NCBI GenBank assembly: GCA_026706445.1
Contig: JAPOYT010000241.1
Span: 1 to 37,681, forward strand
Source of the DNA: Chloroflexota bacterium
GTDB lineage: Bacteria; Chloroflexota; Anaerolineae; Aggregatilineales; Phototrophicaceae
Reading direction: 5' to 3'
DNA length: 37,681 nucleotides
Of this stretch, positions 18,066-26,509 are shown in pieces. A program made the translations under genes and the position numbers. The notes under the pieces are model-generated. The model made no database searches and was not told the origin of the DNA. It worked only from the letters and a program-made list of their open reading frames with translations. The stretch's first letter is position 1, and each line of letters begins with the position of its first letter.

Positions 18066-18852
18066 GGTCACCACATATTCGAGTGCCAATTTCTCGACGA
18101 TTCACAAGCAGATCGAGAAGAACGCCCTCGCGCCGTCCGTCGGCAATCGTGACCTCGAGAGCAGGGTGTTCGCGCACAATATGGACCATCGTTTCGACCT
18201 TTTGCCGCATGCCGCCAGTCACATCTACGCCACCCGATCCTGCAAGCGCCGCATGCGCCTCGTGAAACGAACTCGGCGTTATGCAAGGGATTAACCCGCC
18301 TCTACTGTCAAATACGCCCGCTACCTCTCCCAGAAGGATGATCCGCCTTACTTGCAGCGGACCCGCAAGGTGCGAAAAGATAGACTCGGTCGAGACGATT
18401 GTGCCGTTTGTCGTTTCGTCCAGCGCGATATCGCCATGAATCAAGGGGACAATTCGCCTGTCAAGCGCAAGCGCAAGAGCGCGAAGGTCAAATGCAATAA
18501 TTTGCCCATTTCTCGAAATAATTGTTGACGAGGGCTGGAAGCGCATCGCGGGCAGGCCAGCCGCGATTAGCTCTTTGAGAACAAGTATGCTGAGTTCGGC
18601 CGCGACAGCGCCGACCTGAGCAAAGCCCAGGCGCTCCTGATCGGTGCGCACACCGTCAGCGGTTCCGTGTTTACGCGCTTCAAAGTGGCCAAAAGAGCCG
18701 CTTCCATGGCCTAAGACAATGCGCTGCTGCGCATCGGAGTTGCGAATGCGCGCAATCTGCCGCGCGACTTGGCGCACAATATCTGACCGAAAAGACTTCG
18801 CTTGAGATTTGTCAGTAATGAGTGATCCGCCGAGCTTTATCAATGTCGTCAT
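18043..18852 (-). CDS. Isopentenyl phosphate kinase
   Basis: Phosphorylates isopentenyl phosphate to IPP, the last step of the alternative mevalonate route. The 269 residues belong to the amino-acid-kinase fold: KLGGSLITDK at 6-15, the glycine-rich GHGSGSFGH segment with the catalytic His (H56) that sets IPK apart from glutamate and carbamate kinases, HGDIALDE, and TGGMRQKVE at the nucleotide site. ATG 18852 with GAGGA about 12 bases upstream. It lies 13 bases behind mevalonate kinase on the same strand. Its presence with an MvaD-type decarboxylase is the Roseiflexus arrangement rather than the classical phosphomevalonate kinase route. Confidence 0.93.
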   Translation of the reverse strand: MTTLIKLGGSLITDKSQAKSFRSDIVRQVARQIARIRNSDAQQRIVLGHGSGSFGHFEARKHGTADGVRTDQERLGFAQVGAVAAELSILVLKELIAAGLPAMRFQPSSTIISRNGQIIAFDLRALALALDRRIVPLIHGDIALDETTNGTIVSTESIFSHLAGPLQVRRIILLGEVAGVFDSRGGLIPCITPSSFHEAHAALAGSGGVDVTGGMRQKVETMVHIVREHPALEVTIADGRREGVLLDLLVNRREIGTRICGDPSFGTRR

Positions 18853-18865
18853 GGCAGCCAGGTCC

Positions 18866-19798
18866 TCAGCGGGCGACGATTTCCAGCAGGCGTTTGGCGC
18901 CGGCCTGGACTAGCGCGTCTTTCACGCTGGTCACTGATCGGTCATTCACCAAAGCAATGACGTTGCCGCCGCGTCCGCCGCCCGACATTTTGGCGCCAAG
19001 CGCCCCTGCGTCAAGCGCGGCCTCAACCAACCTGTCCAAATCCGCGGAAGATACGTTCAGCCCGCGCAGCAAATGATGATTTGCCGTCATAAGCTCGCCT
19101 AAACGGGCTGTCGCGCCGGATTCGATGCAGGCTCTGGCATCATTGACGATGTCGCCAATTTCGTCAAACTGGGCCGCCGTATGGGCCGGTTCGCGCTCAT
19201 ACAGTGTTCGTACATCGGCGACCGCGTCGCGTGTCAGCGAAGCGATGCCAGTATCCCCGATTATGATATGCAGTGGCTCACCGAAGCGAATGAATTCAAT
19301 TGCCTCGTCCTTGACAAAATATACCGGCTTTTCATAGACGACTACCGTATTGTCGATCCCACTGGGAGTGCCATGATGCAGCTTCTCGACTTCAAAGACG
19401 ATTTTGCTTAACTCGCCATCAGCAATGACGCAATCCTGCATCAGGGCGATAGCGCGTCCAAGCGCTGCCGATACTGCCGCGCCACTGCCCAGCCCACTGG
19501 CAACAGGAATATCGGATCTGATTCGAATCTCCCCGGTGAGGTCCCCCGTATTGAGTTGTCTTATCGTTAAGGCAGCCATCAGCGACAGCGGGTCGGAGCG
19601 GTCGAACTCTTCGCCTACAATCGTTACTGCCGGGCGAGCCAGGTCTTCGGCAATGACCGTTAGCGGATGCGAAGTGTCTTTGCAAGTTGCGCGGACGCGG
19701 ATGTTTGATAGGGGTATGGCAATTGCCGGTATGCCGTATACCACCGCGTGCTCGCCGAATAGTATGGCTTTGCCGGGGGCGCTCGCCTGGCTATTCAT
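18866..19798 (-). CDS. mvk: Mevalonate kinase
   Basis: A 310-residue GHMP kinase making mevalonate-5-phosphate. SAPGKAILFGEHAVVYG (6-22) is the N-terminal GHMP motif, IPVASGLGSGAA (97-108) the phosphate loop, HHGTPSGIDN (141-150) carries the catalytic Asp (D149), and KMSGGGRGG the third motif. Together these match mevalonate kinases rather than homoserine or galactokinases. Six bases from the UbiA-family gene upstream and 13 from IPK downstream, so probably a single transcript. Confidence 0.95.
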   Translation of the reverse strand: MNSQASAPGKAILFGEHAVVYGIPAIAIPLSNIRVRATCKDTSHPLTVIAEDLARPAVTIVGEEFDRSDPLSLMAALTIRQLNTGDLTGEIRIRSDIPVASGLGSGAAVSAALGRAIALMQDCVIADGELSKIVFEVEKLHHGTPSGIDNTVVVYEKPVYFVKDEAIEFIRFGEPLHIIIGDTGIASLTRDAVADVRTLYEREPAHTAAQFDEIGDIVNDARACIESGATARLGELMTANHHLLRGLNVSSADLDRLVEAALDAGALGAKMSGGGRGGNVIALVNDRSVTSVKDALVQAGAKRLLEIVAR

Positions 19799-19804
19799 CG
19801 GGAT

Positions 19805-20719
19805 CTATATTACGTAGAGAATTATAAAATAGACGAAAGCCGCCAGCAGCAGCGTAGCTTGCAGCGGACGATCGCCGAGCAAGATTTCATCTGGCGCGCC
19901 ACCGCGCTCTTCGACGTGAATCAGATAGAGATAACGGAACAACCCGTAAATGACGAAAGGCACAGTAAGTAGGCTGACGTGCTCGCCATTGCGAACCATG
20001 TTGGGCGATTCTACGGTATAGAGTATGTAGGTGATTGTGGTCGCCGAAGTCACAATGCGCAGCAGATCGTCCAGCAGCGGAAGATTGTACTGGGCAAATA
20101 CGGGCCGCGATGTCGCCGCGTCTTCACCGAGCGACGCAAGTTCCTGGCGACGCTTGCCGATAACGAGAAACAGCGCCAACAGCCCGGCCGAAGCGTAGAG
20201 CCAAGGGGACAAGCCGACTTCAATGACGATGCCACCAGCAAGCAGACGCAGCATAAAGCCGGCGGCAACCGCCAGGACGTCCAATATCACGATATGTTTG
20301 ACATACAGCGAGTACGCAATCTGCAAAGCGAGGTAAACGGCGATGAGGATTGCCAATCGCTCGTCAAACATATAAGCGGCCGACAGCACGAGCAGAGCCA
20401 GGGCGGCCGCTGCCGCTTTCGCCATTGCCACCGATAGCTGTCCAGCGGCAATGGGACGCAGGCGCTTGACCGGATGCGCGCGGTCGGAGTCCAGATCAGT
20501 TACATCATTGATGATGTAGACGCAGCCCGAACTGAGGATCAGAAGAATGCAGCAGACGAAAACGCGGCCGAGCAGGTCCAGCTCGAATAGTTGTTCGCTG
20601 AATACGATCGGCGGCAGGACAAAGAACACATTCTTCGTCCATTGTTTCGGACGCATTGTCGCTATTAGTGCTCTAAGGGCGCCCAACAAGCTCTCCGTTC
20701 CGCCAGCAGTGGACAACAA
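19805..20719 (-). CDS. UbiA-family prenyltransferase, decaprenyl-phosphate phosphoribosyltransferase-like
   Basis: An integral membrane enzyme with about eight helices. RPKQWTKNVFF, the Asp-rich NDVTDLDSDRAHPVKRLRP motif and IGKRRQEL place it close to DPPR synthases (Rv3806c type), which join phosphoribosyl pyrophosphate to polyprenyl phosphate, more than to quinone-forming UbiA proteins. Being co-transcribed with mevalonate kinase and IPK ties it to isoprenoid supply. The start is uncertain: TTG codons at 20719 and further in (after GGAGAG), or ATG 20653 at the conserved MRPKQW; the listed span is the longest. No arabinogalactan genes are nearby, so the end product is open. Confidence 0.88.
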   Translation of the reverse strand: MLSTAGGTESLLGALRALIATMRPKQWTKNVFFVLPPIVFSEQLFELDLLGRVFVCCILLILSSGCVYIINDVTDLDSDRAHPVKRLRPIAAGQLSVAMAKAAAAALALLVLSAAYMFDERLAILIAVYLALQIAYSLYVKHIVILDVLAVAAGFMLRLLAGGIVIEVGLSPWLYASAGLLALFLVIGKRRQELASLGEDAATSRPVFAQYNLPLLDDLLRIVTSATTITYILYTVESPNMVRNGEHVSLLTVPFVIYGLFRYLYLIHVEERGGAPDEILLGDRPLQATLLLAAFVYFIILYVI

Positions 20720-20789
20720 TTATAGTCTAGTGATAATGTTAGATAATTCCAGACAAACTTCACTTGCGTCTGGTGAACGGTTCTGAATC

Positions 20790-21782
20790 ATGACAAACAT
20801 CACCGATTCAGCCACAGCAAGAGCGCATTCCAATATCGCCTTTGTGAAGTATTGGGGCAATCGAGATCAGAGCCTGCGGCTGCCAGCGAACGCCTCCGTC
20901 AGCATGAATCTCGCCGATCTTCATACGACTACGACCGTCGCGTGGAACAACGAATTGCGCGCGGACAGGCTAACGATAAATGGGGCAGTCGCCAATGAGA
21001 CTGCGAGGACGCGCGTGGCAAGACACCTGGATGTGTTGCGCGCTCGCCTTGATACCGATCGATTCGCGCGTGTCAACTCAAGAAACAACTTTCCGATGGG
21101 CACGGGAATCGCGTCGTCGGCATCCGCCTTCGCCGCCTTGACCACGGCCGCTTGCGCCGCCTTGAACGCAGCAATATCAAAGCGTGAGCTCAGCATCCTC
21201 TCGCGTTTAGGCTCCGGCTCGGCCGCTCGCTCAATTCCGTCGGGTTTCGTTGAATGGCGCGATGGCGAAAGCCACGAAACATCGTATGCGGAGTCTTTTG
21301 CGCCGGCTGATCATTGGAAACTGGTCGACCTAATCGCGATCGTCAGCCGGGAACACAAACGGATCGGATCGAGCGCCGGTCACGAGACGGCCGCCAGCAG
21401 CATCTTTCAGCCCGCAAGAGTGGCAACGGCGGCGGAGCGGATCTCTTCGGTCAAGTCTGCGATTTTGCGGAGAGATTTCGAAAGCTTCGCCGAGACAGTC
21501 GAAGCGGACAGCAACCTGATGCATGCGGTGATGATGACGAGCAAACCACCGCTCTTTTACTGGGCGCCGCTCTCGCTTACGATTATGGAAGGCGTGCGCC
21601 GCTGGCGGCAGGACGAGAATCTGATGGTCTGTTACACATTAGATGCCGGTCCCAATGTGCATTGTATTTGTGCGGATGGCGACGCTGATGCGGTGGCTGC
21701 TCGGTTACGCGATCTCTGCGGCGAAATAGAAATACTCCGCTCTGACGCAGGCGGCGGCGCCTACGTTTTGCCTACCGACTGA
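20790..21782 (+). CDS. Phosphomevalonate (or diphosphomevalonate) decarboxylase, MvaD family
   Basis: An ATP-dependent decarboxylase of 330 residues. KYWGNRD at 20-26, FPMGTGIASSASAFAAL (101-117, phosphate loop), GSGSAARSIPSGFVEW with the conserved Arg (R147) and the catalytic Asp in TLDAGPN (D285). In classical enzymes the first motif is KYWGK, whose Lys contacts the second phosphate of diphosphomevalonate; here it is Asn (N24). With IPK next door and no phosphomevalonate kinase, the likely substrate is mevalonate-5-phosphate, giving isopentenyl phosphate as shown for the Roseiflexus homologue. Substrate choice is inference. Divergent from the UbiA/mevalonate kinase/IPK transcript. Confidence 0.9.
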   Translation: MTNITDSATARAHSNIAFVKYWGNRDQSLRLPANASVSMNLADLHTTTTVAWNNELRADRLTINGAVANETARTRVARHLDVLRARLDTDRFARVNSRNNFPMGTGIASSASAFAALTTAACAALNAAISKRELSILSRLGSGSAARSIPSGFVEWRDGESHETSYAESFAPADHWKLVDLIAIVSREHKRIGSSAGHETAASSIFQPARVATAAERISSVKSAILRRDFESFAETVEADSNLMHAVMMTSKPPLFYWAPLSLTIMEGVRRWRQDENLMVCYTLDAGPNVHCICADGDADAVAARLRDLCGEIEILRSDAGGGAYVLPTD

Positions 21783-21800
21783 GGGTAACTTGAGGCTATA

Positions 21801-21830
21801 TTGCGCAATTGCCGTACTCGCATTTATAAT
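21801..21830 (+). promoter_or_regulatory. Candidate promoter of rseP
   Basis: TTGCGC (21801-21806), 18 bases, TATAAT (21825-21830), identical in hexamers and spacing to the candidate at 2640-2669. It lies 38 bases before the start codon. Confidence 0.55.
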
Positions 21831-21867
21831 GGTGTCGTATCATATCCTATAGATAGGTTGATCGCGC

Positions 21868-23370
21868 ATGTTGATTTCCGCAGCTGCAAATGACATTATG
21901 CTTGCTCTGGCCGCCTTCGCGCTGGTGCTAATTCCAGCCGTCATCATTCATGAGCTGGGTCATTTTATTGCGGCCCGGCTTGTGGGGATCAATGTGCTTG
22001 AATTCGGCATCGGTTTCCCGCCGCGCGTCGGCCGCTTATTCATGCTGGGTGAAACTGAATTCACGATCAATTTGCTGCCCTTGGGCGGCTTTGTGCGGCC
22101 GCTGGGCGAGGACATGATCGGACCCGCAAGCGACGACAAGGTCAAGCGCGATCGTGTGGTCTTGGAGCGGCGGCGATCCGGCTTGGTTCAAATCGTTTCT
22201 GAACGTGAGATGCTGCGCTTGCGCGGGGTAGACGAGCGCAAGATGATGTCGGTAAATGAGGCGCCGGCGCTTGGCCGTGTTTTCTTTATGGCTGCTGGCG
22301 CCATCGCTAATTTCATCATGGCGCTGATCTTGTTCTTTGTGGTGGCGCTGATTGGACTTTCTCTGCCAGTAGGCGGATTAAGTCAAATTGCCGCGATTCC
22401 GCCAGGCTCCATCTTTTATGGGACGGAAGCCAATGTAGGCGATGCCATTGAAAGGATCGATGGCGAGCGCTTCGCCGACTTCGTTGAATTCCATGAGAGG
22501 CTCAAAAGCTACAGCGGCGACCGGATCACGTTTTCGCTGATTCAGCAGGACACGGGCGCCGAATACGAACTGACCGTAAAGCCTGATTTCAGCGAGCGAC
22601 ACGGCCTGGTTCAAGTGATACAGGTGCTTGAAGAATCTCCGGCTGACGCCGCCGGCATACAGCCGGGCGACATCATCGGCCAAATCAACCACATGCCAAT
22701 TGCGCCGTCGGGCGATCCGGTCAGGACACTGAACGAAGCGTCGCGGGCTTTCGAGGGTCGGCCGCTGCCGCTGACGCTTAGTCGCGAGTTGGATGACGGT
22801 TCGGTCGAGAATATAGTGGTGATTGTTACGCCGCGCGTCAATCCGCCGGAAGGGGAAGGACGGCTGGGCATTGGGATTCGTTCGCAATTCGGCTTGCGTG
22901 ACCGGACCCGTTTCGCCAACGCCGGATACAAGCGAGAGTTAATCCCGCAGAGCGTTCCAGATGCGATATCATACAGCGTTCGTACGACCGCCACGACCTT
23001 GAAGCTGATCGCCTCGATTCCGGGTCGCTTGTTGGACGGCTCGCTCAGCGGCCGGGACGCGCGACCGATAAGCATCATTGGCATTAGCAAGATTGGCGGA
23101 GAGTTTCTGCAGCGCAGCCTGCAAGAGGGTCCCGGGCTGATGCTGAACTTCATCGCGCTTATCAGCATATTCTTGGGAATCAGCAATTTGTTGCCGATCC
23201 CGGCGCTCGATGGCGGGCGGATCGTATTTGTCATCATCGAAATGCTGCGTGGGAAGCCTGTCAACGCCAAGACCGAAGCCCGAATTCATCAAATCGGAAT
23301 TATGCTGCTGCTTGCGCTAGGCGCTGTAGTCATGGTCTATGACCTAATCAATCCTCCATCCATCACCTAA
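21868..23370 (+). CDS. rseP: Site-2 membrane metalloprotease, RseP/RasP family
   Basis: An M50 zinc protease of the inner membrane that cleaves anti-sigma factors or leftover signal peptides. Of 500 residues, the first helix holds HELGH (28-32); GFPPRVGRLF and NLLPLGGFVRPLG follow. One clear PDZ domain lies near 240-320 (ESPADAAGIQPGDIIGQIN) and an earlier degenerate one around 180-235. The third zinc ligand is the Asp of NLLPIPALDGGRI (D448). The loop between the HELGH helix and the second helix, with a basic DDKVKRDRVVLERRR segment, is longer than usual. ATG 21868 with AGGTTG upstream. The stop overlaps the next ATG by one base, indicating an operon. Confidence 0.94.
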   Translation: MLISAAANDIMLALAAFALVLIPAVIIHELGHFIAARLVGINVLEFGIGFPPRVGRLFMLGETEFTINLLPLGGFVRPLGEDMIGPASDDKVKRDRVVLERRRSGLVQIVSEREMLRLRGVDERKMMSVNEAPALGRVFFMAAGAIANFIMALILFFVVALIGLSLPVGGLSQIAAIPPGSIFYGTEANVGDAIERIDGERFADFVEFHERLKSYSGDRITFSLIQQDTGAEYELTVKPDFSERHGLVQVIQVLEESPADAAGIQPGDIIGQINHMPIAPSGDPVRTLNEASRAFEGRPLPLTLSRELDDGSVENIVVIVTPRVNPPEGEGRLGIGIRSQFGLRDRTRFANAGYKRELIPQSVPDAISYSVRTTATTLKLIASIPGRLLDGSLSGRDARPISIIGISKIGGEFLQRSLQEGPGLMLNFIALISIFLGISNLLPIPALDGGRIVFVIIEMLRGKPVNAKTEARIHQIGIMLLLALGAVVMVYDLINPPSIT

Positions 23371-24383
23371 TGGACAATGGCATGCAGATTTCCGGCTGGG
23401 ATGAGGAAGCGCCCGAACTTTCATTCCGCAAGCCTCCAATCTCCGAACTCACTCAAGCCTTAACGAAAGAGCAGATCTCGGCGAGCACGGTCGTGCCGTC
23501 GACGGTTGTGTACGGGCTCAGCGAGTTGACTGGCGACGAGTTGAAGGCGGTCGTCCCAATTTGGAGCCGCCTGTCGGCTGTTGCCAAGCACCGGGTATTA
23601 AGCGCGCTCAATGAAGCCAGCGAAGCGATGTTTGAGCTGGGATTCCGTGAAATCGCCCTGCTCAGCCTTGGGGACAAGAGCAGCCTCGTCCGCGCGAAAG
23701 CGATCGGCTTGCTCTGGACGGATGAGTCAGCCGAGACCATGCGAAAGCTGATGAGAATGGCCGAGTCTGACCCCGAAGCAACGATTAGAAGTCGCGCGCT
23801 TGAAAGCCTCGGGCGCTTCATTCTGTTGGGCGAATATGGCGATATTCCGGCGGATCTCGCTGCCCAAGCGCAAACCTTGACCTACACGATTCACAAGAAT
23901 ATGTCGGAACCGGTGGAGATACGCCGCCGAGCCCTAGAAGCGCTCTCCAATTCAAGCCATGCAGCGGTCGAGCAACTTATCCTAGCAGCCTACGCCGACG
24001 GAAATCACGAGCTAAGAATTGGCGCGCTCTTCGCGATGGGGCGAACCTGCAACGAAATCTGGCGGGATCGGCTTTTGGCTGAACTGGAGAATGACGAATA
24101 CGAATATGTATATGAAGCTATTAGAGCTTGCGGTCAAATTCAAATTGCGGATTCTGTGCAGCGAATCGGCGAATTTGCGCTGAGCGAAGATCAAGAGATT
24201 CAATTGATGGCGATATGGTCGCTCGGGGAGATCGGCGGACGGCAGGCCTTTGAGATCCTGGCGCGCCTGGAACAGGAGTTGGCGGATGAAGAGGTCGCCG
24301 CAGTCTTAGACGAAGCATTGGATGCCGCTGGATTCAGCTTGAATTCCGCCTCGCTTCGCCTGGAACTTGACGATGAATTCTAG
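23370..24383 (+). CDS. HEAT-repeat protein
   Basis: A 337-residue soluble protein built of about six to seven alpha-helical HEAT-like repeats from residue 70 on (for example EIALLSLGDKSSLVRAKAIGLL, IRSRALESLGR, IRRRALEALSN, LRIGALFAMGR, IQLMAIWSLGEIG). The N-terminal 60 residues are non-repetitive. No catalytic motif. The start overlaps the rseP stop (TAATG), so expression is coupled. HEAT proteins are usually binding scaffolds, here perhaps at the inner face of the membrane near RseP; partner unknown. Confidence 0.88.
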   Translation: MDNGMQISGWDEEAPELSFRKPPISELTQALTKEQISASTVVPSTVVYGLSELTGDELKAVVPIWSRLSAVAKHRVLSALNEASEAMFELGFREIALLSLGDKSSLVRAKAIGLLWTDESAETMRKLMRMAESDPEATIRSRALESLGRFILLGEYGDIPADLAAQAQTLTYTIHKNMSEPVEIRRRALEALSNSSHAAVEQLILAAYADGNHELRIGALFAMGRTCNEIWRDRLLAELENDEYEYVYEAIRACGQIQIADSVQRIGEFALSEDQEIQLMAIWSLGEIGGRQAFEILARLEQELADEEVAAVLDEALDAAGFSLNSASLRLELDDEF

Positions 24384-24397
24384 GCTGTAAGACCTGA

Positions 24398-24727
24398 CTA
24401 TAGCGCGAACATCGTCTGCAACTTCATCGCAAGACCCATATCGCCAAGGACCTTGAGTTTTCCAGTCATGAATGCTTGCATCGCATTCATCTGTCCCGTA
24501 GCTACCGCGAACCAATCATCTGCGCTCGCCTTAACGGTCATGGCCGGGTCGGTCACATCGCCTGCGCCGGCGGTCGCCACGCCATCGGCAATCTTCAGCC
24601 AAAAGAAGCCACCGTTGTCGCCGCTCAGATCGAAGAGAATCGTAGTGTTTACCCCAGCGGCTTTTTCTGGAATCAGGCGCTCGGCCAGCGCCGGAAACAA
24701 TCCCTTTATCTCAACCGCGCTTGCCAT
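24398..24727 (-). CDS. SCP2 sterol-binding domain protein
   Basis: 109 residues forming a single SCP2 domain: a segment ending LSGDNGGFFWLKIADG, then DVTDPAMTVKASADDWFAVATGQMNAMQAFMTGKLKVLGDMGLAMKLQ, the family's typical mid-to-C-terminal pattern. Such proteins bind acyl chains or other lipids in the cytoplasm. Excellent ribosome site GAGGAG seven bases before ATG 24727. It converges on the HEAT gene with 14 bases between and diverges from the lipoprotein gene at 24800. Confidence 0.93.
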   Translation of the reverse strand: MASAVEIKGLFPALAERLIPEKAAGVNTTILFDLSGDNGGFFWLKIADGVATAGAGDVTDPAMTVKASADDWFAVATGQMNAMQAFMTGKLKVLGDMGLAMKLQTMFAL

Positions 24728-24799
24728 AAGTCACTCCTCAAGTTGATTTCGCGTTCCGCAATCCTGAATTAGTATACAGATGTTCAAAGGCGCGCCCAA

Positions 24800-26509
24800 G
24801 TGCAGTTTGTCGCCAACCTAAAGTCATGTGTTTCAGGCGCCGCGGGAGCGCGAAGTCTCGCGTTTGTCTTGTTCTCTGCAGCCGTCCTTACGGGCTGCAC
24901 AATGGCTTGGGAAAGAACGAACCCAGCTGTCGGAAACTCCGAAGAATCTGCCGTCATTACGGAATCGAGGAAAGAAATTTACGCATTGTCGGCGCCAACC
25001 GACTCTCCCAAAAATGAAGACGAATTGACCGGCAGCCAGCCGCCATCCCCTAGTGAAGACGCGGCGGTCCCACAAGATTCCCGGACTACAGCGGAGACTC
25101 GCTCAACTGACTTGGAAGTGGATGACCGCGACAGCTCAAACACCGAATTGACTTCTCATATTGTTCGGGCGGGCGACACGCTTACAAAAATCGCCGAACG
25201 TTATGACGTTGCGATTCGCGCGTTGCTGAACGCGAATGATCTGCCGAATCCCGACTTCCTGCGAGTGGGGCAGGTGCTTAAATTGCCCGAGCCGCCCGCC
25301 GATTATACGCCGGCGTATCGCACGCTGCCGGACTCGCGGCTGGTGCGCTCGCGCGACGCGTCATCGTTTGATATTGTCAGCTTCGTAGAGGCTCAGCCCG
25401 GCGCGCTCAAGGAGCTGACTGTGTTGATGCCGACGCGCCAGGCTAACGGAACATCGCGAAGCGAGCAGAAGACGGGCAGCGAGATTATCGAGCGGGTTTC
25501 GCGCGAGTACAGCGTGGACGCTCGCATTCTGCTCACATTTCTCGAATACTTCGCTGGCCTCCTAAGCGATCCAACAGCCGAGGGCGACGCGCAACTGTAC
25601 CCTTTGTTGGCGGCGGAACTCGGGCGAGGAAGAGCTCGACAAGGGCTGTACAACCAGGTTAGCTGGCTGGCGGATCAACTCAATAAGGGCTATTACGACT
25701 GGAAATACCGCGGCAAGACCATTCTTGACGCGCCGGATGGCAGCCGGCTCTACTACGATCCGAGCTTGAACGCCGGCTCCATCGCTGTTCAATATGCCGT
25801 AGCGCAGTTTCGAGCGATGACGCAATGGGAGACAGATATCAGCGCGTTTGGTTTGCGCGAAACTTATCAACAGCTGTTTGGCGATCCCTTCGCAAACGAA
25901 TACGAAACCGTGCCCGCGGATCTGCGCCAGCCGGAATTGACGCTGCCCTTTCCACGCGGCGATGTATGGCGTTACACGGGCGGTTTTCATGGGGGCTGGG
26001 GGAATGGCAGCGCCTGGTCCGCGATTGACTTTGCGCCGCCTGACAAAGCGACGGCGGGCTGGTGCTATACTTCGAAATTCCCGGTCACTGCCGCGGCCGG
26101 CGGTGTGATCGCGCGATTGGCTGAGGGCGTCGTTCTTCTCGACCTTGACGGGGACGGCGATGAAGGCAGCGGATGGACCTTGCTGTATTTGCACATTACC
26201 CGCCATGATGCGCTCGCAGAAGGGCAGGCGGTGGAGGTGGGCAATATTCTGGGCTACGCCTCTTGCCTCGGCGGTTACAGCACGGCAACACATCTACACT
26301 TTGCCAGACTATACAATGGCGAATGGCTTCCGGCAGACTGCAACCGCTGCCCGGCGGATACCACAGTTCCGCCTTTCGTTTTGAGCAACTGGCGGGTGGT
26401 CGGGCTTGGCAGCCAGCTTTATCAGGGTTTCATGGTGAATACGCTAGATAATCGCAGCGTCGTAGCTGAGCAAGGCAGGTATACAAATGTCAATGCCATT
26501 TCCTGGTAA
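24800..26509 (+). CDS. LysM lipoprotein with lysozyme-like and degenerate M23 (LytM) domains
   Basis: 569 residues from GTG 24800. The signal peptide ends in lipobox Leu-Thr-Gly-Cys (C33); an acidic Pro/Ser-rich linker follows, then a LysM peptidoglycan-binding domain (120-163), an alpha-helical stretch (about 225-360) reminiscent of lytic enzymes (DARILLTFLEYFAGLL), and an M23-like domain (about 390-505). In active M23 enzymes zinc is held by His-x3-Asp and the first or last His of His-x-His. Here His-Leu-His (498-500) and H465 remain, but the position four before the Asp is Trp (W406, D410). Zinc binding is doubtful, so it may activate another hydrolase as EnvC and NlpD do. A calcium-like DLDGDGDEGSG loop is inserted at 448-458. 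Confidence 0.85.
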   Translation: MQFVANLKSCVSGAAGARSLAFVLFSAAVLTGCTMAWERTNPAVGNSEESAVITESRKEIYALSAPTDSPKNEDELTGSQPPSPSEDAAVPQDSRTTAETRSTDLEVDDRDSSNTELTSHIVRAGDTLTKIAERYDVAIRALLNANDLPNPDFLRVGQVLKLPEPPADYTPAYRTLPDSRLVRSRDASSFDIVSFVEAQPGALKELTVLMPTRQANGTSRSEQKTGSEIIERVSREYSVDARILLTFLEYFAGLLSDPTAEGDAQLYPLLAAELGRGRARQGLYNQVSWLADQLNKGYYDWKYRGKTILDAPDGSRLYYDPSLNAGSIAVQYAVAQFRAMTQWETDISAFGLRETYQQLFGDPFANEYETVPADLRQPELTLPFPRGDVWRYTGGFHGGWGNGSAWSAIDFAPPDKATAGWCYTSKFPVTAAAGGVIARLAEGVVLLDLDGDGDEGSGWTLLYLHITRHDALAEGQAVEVGNILGYASCLGGYSTATHLHFARLYNGEWLPADCNRCPADTTVPPFVLSNWRVVGLGSQLYQGFMVNTLDNRSVVAEQGRYTNVNAISW

